A DNA stretch of 64,000 nt from Formicarius rufipectus. Lineage: Eukaryota > Chordata > Aves > Passeriformes > Formicariidae. The stretch's first letter is position 1. Every line of letters begins with the position of its first letter. The translations under genes and the position numbers were made by a program. The notes below the pieces were generated by a model, which was given only the letters and a program-made list of their open reading frames with translations, did not search any database and was not told where the DNA came from. The stretch is from NCBI GenBank assembly GCA_013399695.1, contig VXAU01006141.1:1215405-1279404 (forward strand), written 5' to 3'. Below are positions 22,101 to 33,700 of this stretch, in pieces.

Positions 22101-25100
22101 TTAGACCAAATTAACTTTGGTATGAAACTTTCCTCATCTTTGTTCAGTTACAAAATTGACAGAGGTAAATATCATTATCCCACCCAATCCAGTAATGTCT
22201 CCCTTTTCTGTGATCTAAAAGTTGAAATTTAGTCAGCAATAGCTGAAGCAAACTTCTCTTGACCTTGAGAATGCACTCCTGGGTAGAAAAGTGCTTACAC
22301 TTGTGCTGGGGGCACTTGGACATTTCTCCTGCACAAACAAAACACACCTAGGTATGTAACATGCATTTGTCAAAAAACAATCCTAGCTTCCCACCTGAAT
22401 GAAAGGTTCGTGCTGATCATTATTAGGTAGAAGTGAGATTCTGAAGCCATGATAAATTATTAAAACAGCTCAATGCTCAGCAACAGGGAAAAAAGGCAAT
22501 CAAATGTTTGGAATTATTAGCAAAGGAATTGATTCACTCACCGCTATGCCACTGTGCAAATTTGTGGACAGGGGTTGGTGTCCACTGTCTCTTTCTGTGC
22601 AAGAACTAGCAGGAATCACATGACGCTAGGAGGAATCAAGTTCACAAAAAAAAAAGAAAAAAAAAAAAAGACAAATAAAAAAAAAGTGGTTTGTCACATA
22701 CTATATAAAATATTTGTGTAAATTCTTGCCAAAGGATATTTTAGAATGTGCAAAACTTACAAGAATTCATGGAGAAACTGGGCAAGCTCATAGAAGAGCT
22801 TTCGGTAAAGGTTATTAGGTGTAATAAACATCTTGCCCAGGAAGTCACTGAGATGTAGACACTGGATGCAGCTATAGTATTACAAAGAGGCATTGGTAAG
22901 AGCTTGTCCTGATCTTATACCTTCTTAGGATGGAGTGAAGATACTGAAGTACATGGATCTTTGATAATACTTAGTTGCCTCTTCTTGTACACAACACACT
23001 CAAGTAGAGTTGTACCATACATTGCACTCACATGCTTTCACTTGCTTAGATCTGGGCAGAAACAGGACCACTGAACATAAAATGAGAAAGTACAAGACAA
23101 CTTTTAAAGAAGTGAGTATGTTCAGACATATCCTATGCAATGAAATAGAGTATGTTTTTATGCTTTTCCCTGAAGCTAAGTTTTGGATTCCTTTGGTTTA
23201 TCCCTTTTACTGTTTTCCCCCATTACTATCCAGTAGCATTAACATTTAATATCTACCTGCATTTGAGAGACTATTTCCTGATAAGATGTAGTTAATCCAG
23301 AGAGCAGCGATTATTTATTTGCAAGACATCAGTTAGGTTGTTGCCTTTGGCTAAAGATATGGAAGTTACAGCACAAAAGAAGCAGTCAACATGAGAAGTT
23401 AGAGATAAAAGAGAACAAATTTAATTAAGAATATAATGTTCTAAAAAAAGATGTAGAGGCTTTTTTTTTTTTTGCACTGAAGTTGCTCTATTTAATGATT
23501 AGAAATGTATTCCCAAAATTAAGGCTAATAAAGAGATCTGAAGACAAAAAACATTGACTACTGTTGCCAGGAAACAGTAAAATAAGATCTGACATGAACA
23601 GCCTTTAACTTATAGCTACAATATGTGAACTTCCATTTCTGAAAATCTTTGCAGTCATAGAGGAAGCATAAGTTGAACCATACTCTCAGAGCTGTGTGAA
23701 TGTTGTTTTCAGTATCAATTATTATGTGGAGGCTTCAGAAAGGAAAGAACTATGAAACTGGCTGAAATTTTGCCTCCACTGGAAGCATGGGAACAAATCA
23801 CTGGCAAGAAAAATGTGACAGGGTGAAGAATACCACTTGGAAGTTTCTAAGGAGTTACTTCAAGTAATGGGAAAAAAAATCAAAACAACAAACAACTAAA
23901 AATCCACAGAGTTATAAAAATACTGTCTCTATCATGTAGATAGGGCACTGCCTACCCTTACTAAAAAGTAATTGTGCTTTTTATGTGGATAGGTTCATAA
24001 AGAAATTGAAAACTGTGACTAAAATGTATTATGGCACTTGCAGCACCTTTCAAGGGCAGCAATGTTAGTTTGTGCTCAAGCTGGCTTTATCCTGTTACTA
24101 CCTGTGCTAAGCCTCATCTGTGAACCACTTCAGGCACAAGAGGTCTCCCAGCAGGGAAGAGCCACAGCCCTCTACAGTCTGTGGGACTGCCTCATACTCA
24201 AAGGAGTTCTGCCACCACAACACTTTATCCAGCAGCTGCTTTCCACAGTCATTTCTCCCTTTTCAGACAGTCAGGCCACTTCCTCTTCCCCATGTATGTG
24301 ACATGAGGTAGTGGTGTACTGTTCTTCACTGCAAAATGCCAAGATCCCAAGCAAATGAATTCCAAGAACAAGGAAGATATTCCTTCCCTACCAGTAAACC
24401 CCTATGTGACCTGTTTTTATACTGTTCTTAAAACACCTGATCATAACCACTCTGAGAAACAACACATCTTGTTAGATGGATCTGTGATCTGTAATTTTCT
24501 ACAATGTCCATATACTGGGTCAGAAAAAAGTTCACAGCTTTGCACAGACTACAACATTTCCCCCTGTATTGCTCCAGAGACATAATTTCAGAGTTATGGC
24601 ACACAGATGAAGAAAGACAGTCAAAGCTTCCTGGAAGATATGGGTTTTTTTTAAAAATAAGTACTCAAAAGACATCATATACACAAGATTACTACAGAGG
24701 TTGAGTATCTTTTATATAGATACTCGAGAACTACTCTCAGGAAGAAGCCAGACCTCTATGGAAAAATAGCTTGTTCTTGACAAATTTATCATTCATCTAT
24801 GCTCACATTTATGTATATCTATCACTGTCAGGATTTGAAAGAAACCTACTTATTTAGACTTATCCAGAAACTGAAAAATTATATATAGTATTATGCTAAA
24901 AAGACCAAAGTAATCCATAATGCCATGCTAGAAACCTTCAGTTATTCAAACAAATAGTATTTTTCATTCCAACACCCTAATATTTCAGAATTTTAAAATC
25001 AACTATCATACAAAAAATGAAAATACACATCAAAAAACCCTCCTTAATCTATGAACAAATTTTTTACCTGTTAAATCAGAAAAGTAAGTTGAAACTGCAT

Positions 25101-27376
25101 AGAGAAGGCTGTTTTCCCTTACAGAAGAGTTCACTAAAAACACACTAAAACAAATTCAGAGATTTCTGTCCTTTTGAATCATCCTAGAGTATTTTAGGAG
25201 ACCTCTGAAACATCAGTGTATTAATGGCCATCACACAAGTCAGTCTAATTGCAATCATAAATATAATATAAAAATTTCTTTTCCACAGAATTTAAATGTA
25301 GTATCACAAAATCATTTTTTTTAGAATGTATTCAGCCACCAATCATAAACACAGAAATTTGCCTGAAGTAAGAGACGTCTTCTTTCATTTAATTCTAACA
25401 CATTTTGTGTTTATTAATTTCTATTATTTGCATAGAAGATTTACTTTTAAAACATGAGGTTAATTTGGGAGCACAGACATCTCGATAAGCTCAGTGGCAA
25501 CTACCACTTAAGAATCATACTAACATATTGTTCCTGACATGTTAGACCTTTACAGACACATAACTCACTGAGCATCTAGACAGGTGTCGAATATCAGTCT
25601 AAGACACAAAATATTCTTTGCCCTAATTAATAAATCACACTCAAAAGAATTTTATCAAAGACCTCCTCTGAATTAACCTCTGAGACATTTCACTCCATTT
25701 ATCAGAGAATATAGAGCTCCTTAAGACCCTTGGTGACATTCATGGAAGACTCAGACTTTGCCTCCCTGTCACTTTGTGTGCTGTCTTCAGTCATTAAGTG
25801 ATTGCATTGTCTCAAGCACTACATCGCTTCACTAAAGCCAGTATATCCAGGCCTCGTGCTGCTGGTAGAGTTTTAGGGGCAGCAAGAGACTCCCAGCCAT
25901 GTCTGTCCTGCACTCAAGTCATCCTGGAATGTAACACCTGCTGCATCCCAACTTGTGCATCTCCCCCTGCTGACAACTCTGTACTGACTGCTTACACAGT
26001 CTGGATAGCTTCTCTATATGGGAACACATGGATAAAGAGACAAAGTAAACCTGTCCTAATGGTATTCATCTCCGGTGTGCCCATCAAAAGTAAGAGTATT
26101 AACCCAACTTGATGCCTGCCAATGACAGCTGAGTGAAATATAACGCTTAAAATCACTGACTTAATAATTAATAAACTTTGATGTGTCTACTTCACCTGTG
26201 AACTTCCCCAAGATCTGTGATTCAGTCCTTAATCTGTAAGTCTGTCATCTTTAGGTTAACAATTTACAAGGCTCCTGCGTTTGTGGTGCTGTCTGTGTCA
26301 AATGCTTTGAATCCCATCATCCTACTCCTTCCTCATATATTTAAAACTAGCATCCAAAACTCAAGTATGGACAGATTAATACATGACCTGCATTCAAATA
26401 ACTTTTCCCATGCACTTTTCTCTTAATTTCCAATTAATTCCTCCACTGATTCTACAGCTTCCACTGAACTGCACAATTTTATCTTTCTTAACCTCAAAGC
26501 TCTCAAGAAATTATACCTAGATGGTTAGAGTGGGAGCTGCATTTCCAATATATTTTCTGGCCTCAGCTCCTGCCATATTTTCACAAAGATACAGGCTCTG
26601 ATGGTATCAGAGAGACTGAGAGCAAGATGAGACAATATGAGGTTAGAAAGAAGAATAGTTGGAAGAAAATTTATCCATTCTCAGCCTCACTACTATCCAA
26701 CAAGAATTTAAATAAACAAGACCCCTTTACTGCATTTCCAACTCAATAGCCTGCCACATTGCCTATGTAGTTCTTATCCTCTCATTTCTCCTTAGTGTTC
26801 ACTTCTAACCACAAATTTCCATTCATATATACTTTCACCTACTGCACCTCTCACTAAAATGCCCTGCTAATACTTTCACACAATTCCTTTTACTATCCCA
26901 CAAGTTCCTCCTGTAACAAGCACAGTAACATACATGGAAATCCACCACGTACTTGTCAGCAATTCGACAGAAGGACACAGCCTGGCTGGTAGTTCAGTGG
27001 ACTGGTTTGAAAGAGGAGACAATTTGGAAACAATGTACCAAGTGTTTCAGGTAAGAGCAATGTTATGGCACTTAGTGTCAAGGTCTCTTTAAAGCCACTT
27101 CCTCTCAAGCTGCTCTTGAAACGTATTTTATCCCCAGAGTCAGTTTAGAAAAACAAGATTCTTTCTTCTATTTGCAGTATTTCAACATTCTAAACAATCA
27201 CGTGCTGCCACATTCTTCCTCCCTTAGTTGATATCTGTTTTCTTCAGTCGTTCTAGCAGAGGTCACAATGATGTCCACTATTTAAATAGCACCTCCTTAC
27301 ATGCTCCAATTGTTGGGAAAAGCAGGTTATAAACACTTTACACATGTCAAACAGACCACACCAAGACAGGACAAAT
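19183..27376. other. About 8 kb of unique AT-rich non-coding DNA
   Basis: No repeat family, RNA gene or exon could be recognised. A dense A-rich tract lies at 22645-22685 and shorter A-runs near 20931 and 23461 (T-run). Frames such as 19886-20251 (minus, 121 codons) and 25798-26112 (plus, 104 codons) lack domains; the first overlaps shorter plus-strand frames and the composition of both follows local sequence. Confidence 0.5.
22645..22685. repeat. A-rich low-complexity tract
   Basis: Two long A-runs separated by single G's, followed by ACAAATAAAA. No mobile element tail was recognised upstream. Confidence 0.85.
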
Positions 27377-27465
27377 ATTTTGGATTTTGTTTGCTTGTTT
27401 TGAGTTTTGTTTATGGTTGGGGTTTATTTGCTTGTTTGTTTGAAGGTGTTTTGTTTGTTTTTTTT
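27377..27465. repeat. Imperfect T/G-rich (TTTG)n tract
   Basis: Stretch rich in TTTG, GTTTG and GGTT units with a few A and C interruptions. The plus-strand frame across it translates to a hydrophobic FVYGWGLFACLF-type peptide that only reflects the T/G composition. Confidence 0.75.
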
Positions 27466-28727
27466 AATCAAGTTGTTTTATCCCAAATTTGTGATGTCAA
27501 TTTGAGAAAAACATTGAAAAGCAAAACATAATCCACCATTCTCTCAGACTGTAAGTCAAAATACCTACATCACTGAAGCCAACAAGGATTAAATAGGAAA
27601 TTCTTAATTTATTTTAAAATTGGATTATGTAAAGTATCTGCCTTGATGATTTTCAACCAAAAAAAAAAAAAACTCAGTTTCTTCCTATATTTATCTATCT
27701 AAATAGTCAGAAAAAAATGGGTTCTTCGCAAGCATCTCTAATAGCATTTAAAGATGACAGTCTGGTCAGGCAGGTAACACATTCCTGTATAGGTTCCTAT
27801 CCAAAAATTTTTATGAAAATCATTTAGCAAAAATGCTTGAGGTATATTTTTTAAAAGTTAAAGCTAGTGAATTGATATCCTGTACAGATAGAACAAAGGC
27901 GACTTGGCTTACTAATGAAAAGCAATTTCCAGCTGCTAGCATTTAAAGCTCAACCTGGACCAAAAGAATTGTCTCTATAATTCCTTAAGGCATGTTTAGT
28001 GCCCTGGTTTCTGAACTTCTGGGATAAAACTGAAGTCTCCAATTCTCCTTTGAAATTCTGTTTTCACTTGAGTAGATGCATGGCATGAGTTGTTCTGAGG
28101 CACATGAAGATGCACAATGCAAGAAATGGGTTCCAAGGTGTGTACATGACCTCTTCTCATCCTTGCTCAGACAGACTTATTTTGCAGACCCAAAATTGAG
28201 AGTGTGGTGGCCAGGAGCATTCCGTGTCTCTCTCTTCTATTACAAGGTTCTGCTGGCAAAGCCTGAGGTTATACTGAAATAGTACAATCTTCTTGCCATT
28301 ACCTCATGTGGTTTAAAGGTGTTTCTGATCCATCAACTGGAATTCTGGAGGAGGTTTTATAGAAGAAAAAGAGAGGGAATGATATACTGATCATGATAAT
28401 GGACAGAATGCATACTTGTTTTATTGTGGGTACACTCTGGAAGGCAAACGAGAGTAAGAAAAATTAACATTGTGCTTTAACTTGTAAAACAAACACTCAT
28501 GTATGTACCACTCTGAGCCACATACTCATTTTTCAGTGTAGGACTACACTGAAAGCCTTTTTTCCAAGTATGAATGTGGCAGCAATTCAAGTTCCCAAGT
28601 TGAAAAAAACCACAGACAGCTTTAAGGAGCTGACAGAAAGTTATCTGAGGAACAAATGCAAAGTATAAACATGTGGATTTCCAGGCTTTATTCTATCCTT
28701 AGCAAGCTAGAGATGCAATGAACACCA
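27466..28727. other. Unique non-coding DNA
   Basis: No repeat or gene recognised apart from a short A-run near 27660. Confidence 0.5.
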
Positions 28728-28800
28728 AGGGCCAAATCCTAGTTCCGCTCAAGTCAGCTGGAGTTTTGCCATTGACTGTAACTGAGCTGTATTTGCCTCT
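28728..28800. repeat. Ancient amniote interspersed-repeat-like segment
   Basis: The plus strand reads 'gggccaaatcctagttccgc', 'tcaagtcagctggagttttg' and 'ccattgactgtaactgagct'. This resembles a word pattern (CAAATCCT, AAGTCA-TGGAGTTTTGCCATTGACT) that I recall from old repeats shared by birds and reptiles. I cannot name the family with certainty. Divergence suggests it predates the CR1 copies here. Confidence 0.45.
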
Positions 28801-30619
28801 GAAGTCAGAATTCATCATTCTCTTTACAGGAAGAAGGCTGTAATACCTGCCTGATGTTTACACCAAATGGAAGTTTCACTGGAGGTTGAGATGATATGCA
28901 CAATATACGTCTGCTACTCTGTAAAAAATATTTTGTTGGAGAACCTTGTAAGCAGGGATGTTTATGAACACAATTACAAGAGAAGAGTTAGACCCAGTGT
29001 GGGTGGGGTGCTGCATAAACAGAGGTTTCACAAAGGAACCATAATCCCAGCTTCTTCAAAGGACTGTAAGGAATGGTCAAACACTTGACCTAAAGTCTGG
29101 CTTTGTTCTTGGAGCTTTGCAGATGATGGCTGTAAACACAATGTAAATGTATGGCAGCCTGTACTGCCTTTTCAACACATGCAGTGGTTTAGGGAATGCT
29201 AATGAGAGCACCAAACTCTCTTCAGTTCCGACTTACTCTAGACTGAATTCCAGGAAAGAAAAACAGAGAATCTGGAGCATAAACTCTGCTATTTACCAGT
29301 GTGTCTGCACTCATATTATCACTCACACATATTTAAGAAAATATGGTGGTAATAATTTCCACATAAAACATCAAAATACATGTAATCTAGAAAAATAGTC
29401 TTAATACTTTCCTTGTCTTAAGAGGTTATAAAAGCTTCAGGCATGTTCTGATTAATGCGACACATTCGCAGTCAGGCTTGTGAGAAAACGCCTTAATCTC
29501 AACTGATAAATTAGAGTTTTCACATCTTTCACTTTGAAATTTCTCATTGTATTACCCTGCATTTTTCAAAGAGGATTTTGTTTTTTCACTCCTATTCACT
29601 TGTGTCCCCTTGTAGTAACTCATGACTACATCACTATAAGCTCTACAGATACAGTACTCACTCCCTTATTTGGCAAGATATTGAAGTTTTACCTCTTGAA
29701 AAAGTCTTCAATTTCTCTTATTAACTTTGACATTTTCTTTGCAACAAGAAAACCTAAGAAATTTGTATGCAAAGTGAAATTAGTAAGTTGCAAAAAGGGG
29801 GTATGTTTTTTCAAAATTTTTCTGTTCTTTATATCCATGAAAAAGTAATTATTCAGCATATGGTAAGAAGTGCATTAATTTTTTTTTTCTTTAAATACAA
29901 AAAAATTCCATTGTGAATTCAGTTACTTCTTCAGTGGCAGTCTCAGACTTCAGAAAGGGAAAATTATTCAAAATATTACTCCACTATCACACTTCTAGAA
30001 TAATTACTACTTTGACAGGCACAAGGCAGGAAGAAACTTCAGTTTAAAAATTCTCCTGAAGAACTGCACCTTCAAGTCTACATTTATGACTGTTCACACA
30101 TACCGCTTGATTGCTACACATTGGCTTATTCCTTTTCTATTCCTAACAGGGTCATATGGAGTATCAGGAAGATATCTGAATCCCAATTGTGGTCTTAAAA
30201 AAGTTGCACTTGAAATCATCCCTAACCACAAAATCACTTCCTATGACTTGTATCAAACCTAATTAGAGACTTAGAAATCCTCTAGTTTGACTTTGCAAAC
30301 AGAAAGTTCTAAAACTGCCTGACAAAGGAGAACTATAAATCTGAATGATCAGTATTTGGTTTGCATGCAAGATAGCAGTATTACTGTGACCACATTAGAC
30401 TAAAAGATAATTGTAAAGCTGCAAACTGGCATTACATACAAAGCTATGTAAATAACGCATGTTCTTCTGTCTGTCTATTTATAAAGAAAGCATGTAATCA
30501 TGGATATAAAGAACAAAAACAACACAGCACTCAGTACAGGGATGTAAGCAAGCTTCAAGTCACGCCACATAAGAAATACTGTTCTGTTACAATGACTTTG
30601 CAGCAACAGCTCTATCTGT
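28801..30619. other. Unique AT-rich non-coding DNA
   Basis: No gene or repeat recognised. The 104-codon frame at 29534-29848 is F/K/L-rich in AT-rich DNA and looks like chance. Confidence 0.5.
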
Positions 30620-30812
30620 GCTGTATAAACAACAGAGGCAGATAAAGCAGAAGGTACAAGGATGCTACTGGAAGTCTGCAGCAGTCTCAGCTCCTCCCAG
30701 AGCTCACAGCTGTAGCAGTACCTTGGGACAGAGGTATGACTCTACATCCACTGCTGTATAAACACCCCGAGTCACTTTCTTATAAGTGTAAGCCTGTAGG
30801 CCAGGCCTACAG
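30620..30812 (+). promoter_or_regulatory. Promoter-like patch with repeated TATA-type words
   Basis: The 12-mer GCTGTATAAACA occurs twice, at 30620-30631 and 30753-30764. The second copy is followed by CCCCGAGTCAC and then by the inverted repeat CTGTAGGCC-A-GGCCTACAG (30794-30812). The stretch between is richer in G and C than its surroundings, with CAGCTCCTCCCAGAGCTC-type sequence. This could be a weak promoter, an LTR remnant or chance; no transcript evidence can be read from sequence alone. Confidence 0.25.
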
Positions 30813-33479
30813 AGCTGCTCAGTTTTCTATCCTGCAGGTAGCTGAGTGGGCAGTGAGAACATCAGGCACCTCTTAAATACTTATAATAACATCATTGTAC
30901 TTCCTTCCTGGAGTGTTTGCAATGGTGGCTGCAATTTATTCCTGTCTTGTAGCAATGGCCAGATGTAGTAACAAACAGCTGTGTGGTAGATGCAGGCAGA
31001 GCCCTCTCAGCATTTCTCCTAGTCAGCTGACAGTTTTCCCCCTGTCAAGTTCTCTCTCATTTCCTCTGAGACTGGTTATTGGCAAAAACATCTAAATAGC
31101 TGTGCACAGCATGGGCATTCCCATCACCATTTGAATCTCTCATATTCCTGAGTGATGTGTCTTCTGACATGCCATGTGCTGTGTCCAGAATAACAACACT
31201 GTTTTCTCCTTCCTTTGTAGTATGGTCTAGGGGAAATTTAGCTGAGACTTTCAGAAACTGCAGAAATTGAAACATCAGCAGCATCTTCCATCTCATGCTG
31301 TGTTCTCCTGGCACATTTTTTGTCTTTTTCAGTAGGTCTGAAGTTTACTGGAGGGTAACTACAGGATCAAAAGTATTTTATGGCCACTGATGAGTAAAAG
31401 CACATGGAGAAGACATAAAGTACACTGCTTTGACCTAACCAGCTACTGACTGGCTAGGGAGATTGCAGTGGCCTGGATTCAGAAACCCGGATGACTCCAC
31501 CTACACAAACTGGGTCACATCCAGATTCTACAGGCAACTTGGATTCTAGCATTTGGAAATTGCTCCACTTTTCTATCTCAGTAATTTTTTTAATTTAAAT
31601 GAACATTTCTTTGCAACTTCTAAAGTGAAAGCAAAGAGAGAAAAAAATTAATGTCACAGCACCCTACTGTAACTTTACCCATCAAGTCAGGTGAAATATT
31701 TCTGGATGCACTATTTTTCTGTTATTTGAACCAGCAGAGGAATTGACATCACACACATGATCAGCATGGCTTAATTGCCATGAAGCACACACAGGTTTTG
31801 AGAGTTATTCATTAATTTTGAGGAATGCTGAGATTCATAAATCCTGGACCACATCTCCAGCTCTAAAATGGAGAATTTTTTTACCAGAACCAGACTTTTC
31901 AGCTGGTTTTTTTTCAAAGGACAGTCTTAATGTCTGACCTTCCATAGTCTGGGCCATTCATAACTGTCTCCAAATCCCAGACTCAGTCTTGACTGTGCTA
32001 CCTCAGTCACAGTCCTGCTAACTCGTTGTTTGAATCCTAGTCTTTCCTTTTCCTTCTAAAAGCAGTAAGCGAAATAATTAGAAAGTAAGTCTGTAAGTCC
32101 ACCTTCCATTTAAATTGACAGAATTAGTATGAATCAAGGGATTTCTTTTTTTTTTTTTTTCCTGATGCATAATTTTAAACATAAATTCAGCTGGCAAATA
32201 GTAGCAAATATTTAACAGCACATTGAATTTTAAACATGAGATTAGCCAAGAATTTTTAACAATGAAAACATAAAGGTGAATGGCAGAATCAGATAAAATG
32301 GAATAACATAGTACTAAAACAAAAATTATGGCCTTATCATCTGAGTTTCTGTAATAATTGTTGGCACAAAAAGGCATTAAGAGCAAATCCAAAACATTTC
32401 AGACCTTTCCCAAAACTGATGCAGATCAGTATCAGTCACTCAGAGGGTGAACACTGAATCTGTATCACTGACCCATCCTAACAAACCCAGAAGCAATCAC
32501 AAGAAAGATCAGGAGATCAGTTTGATCCAGATACATACAAACCTGTTATCTGTCAGAATGCACATGGACAGTTGTCCTTGTGTTGTTCCAATTGCATACT
32601 TAAGAATGTTTATATTCTTAAACTTAGAAAAGTTTATAATGCATCACAGACACACATTGCTCTTGAGACACTTTTTTTCCCCAATAAACTTGGTTACTAA
32701 ATGCTTTTATTTGCCAGATATCGTTACTGCTATTAATCATACTTTTGCTGTATCTAAGGAAGAGTAAAACATTTTACTAAGTACTTTGTACACAGTGAAT
32801 ATAGAAGTAGTATCTTTGCCCATAGCTGGTGCTTCCAACACCCATTACTGATGAGAATACCTTTGGGTTATTTGAATTAGCAATTGCTCCCATCACCTAC
32901 TGAAAATAATTAATATCATCTATTGAGAAGCTAATCCTACTGAAATATACCTTTTCCAGTTCTGTATATACAGGAGCAGCACGACAGTGCATCTTCCAGA
33001 AGTATGGCCTACATACCAACAAATTTTACTTTTAAGAGCCATGAAATATTTTGTAGTTCCCAATGTTTCCTCCTTAGAGAATAGGAGGAAAAAAAAAAAA
33101 AAAAAGAAGGATCCTTCACAGTGTTGGGATTATGAATCCTCAAACCACAAATCCACTTCTCCCTTTCTGCCTAATGGTATTGGAAACTGTTTCTGAACAA
33201 ACACATTAACAAGACAGATTTATAGCCCTTTTAAGCACAGCAGACTAGTTATAACACAAGAATTTGTTTTTAAGTAAAATTATTCATTATCATCCTTGAA
33301 CTTTGCATTACACCACCACCTGGTGGATCAGGATTACTCATTTTTGTTTTTTGGTCACATGCAGTTACCTATGTATTCCCCCATTATCTATCCCACCTCA
33401 GCTTTTCCTTTCAGACAAGTGCAGTCAATTCACATTATAAACAGTAACAATTTAAAATGAAGGAGTTCACTATGGATAA
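30813..33479. other. Unique non-coding DNA
   Basis: No gene or repeat family recognised. A T-run lies near 32146 and an A-run at about 33089-33105. The two roughly 105-codon frames at 32078-32392 (minus) and 32447-32767 (plus) are not domain-bearing. Confidence 0.5.
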
Positions 33480-33700
33480 AAGAATTAGCTATTGCAAACT
33501 GTTGCTAATTTTCTGCTTTGGCATATGTCCCACAGGCTTTCATGGAGGCTTTAAGCTTAAATCTCTCCTATAAGCTCTGTAAAGCTTTAATTGGATTTTT
33601 AACCATAAAATCCCCACCATTTTTTTTTCCTTCTGGCTTGATGGATTTGCTGGCTTTTAAGTCTAATTCAAGCTGCATTCTGCACTTTGTATGATTGCTT
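33480..33700. promoter_or_regulatory. Candidate conserved non-coding element
   Basis: The segment has a word content often seen in vertebrate developmental enhancers: evenly mixed AT-rich sequence without simple repeats, with clustered homeodomain-like and POU-like words such as TTAATTGGATTTTTAACC. This is a judgement from texture only. No alignment was possible, so it may be ordinary unique DNA. Confidence 0.2.
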
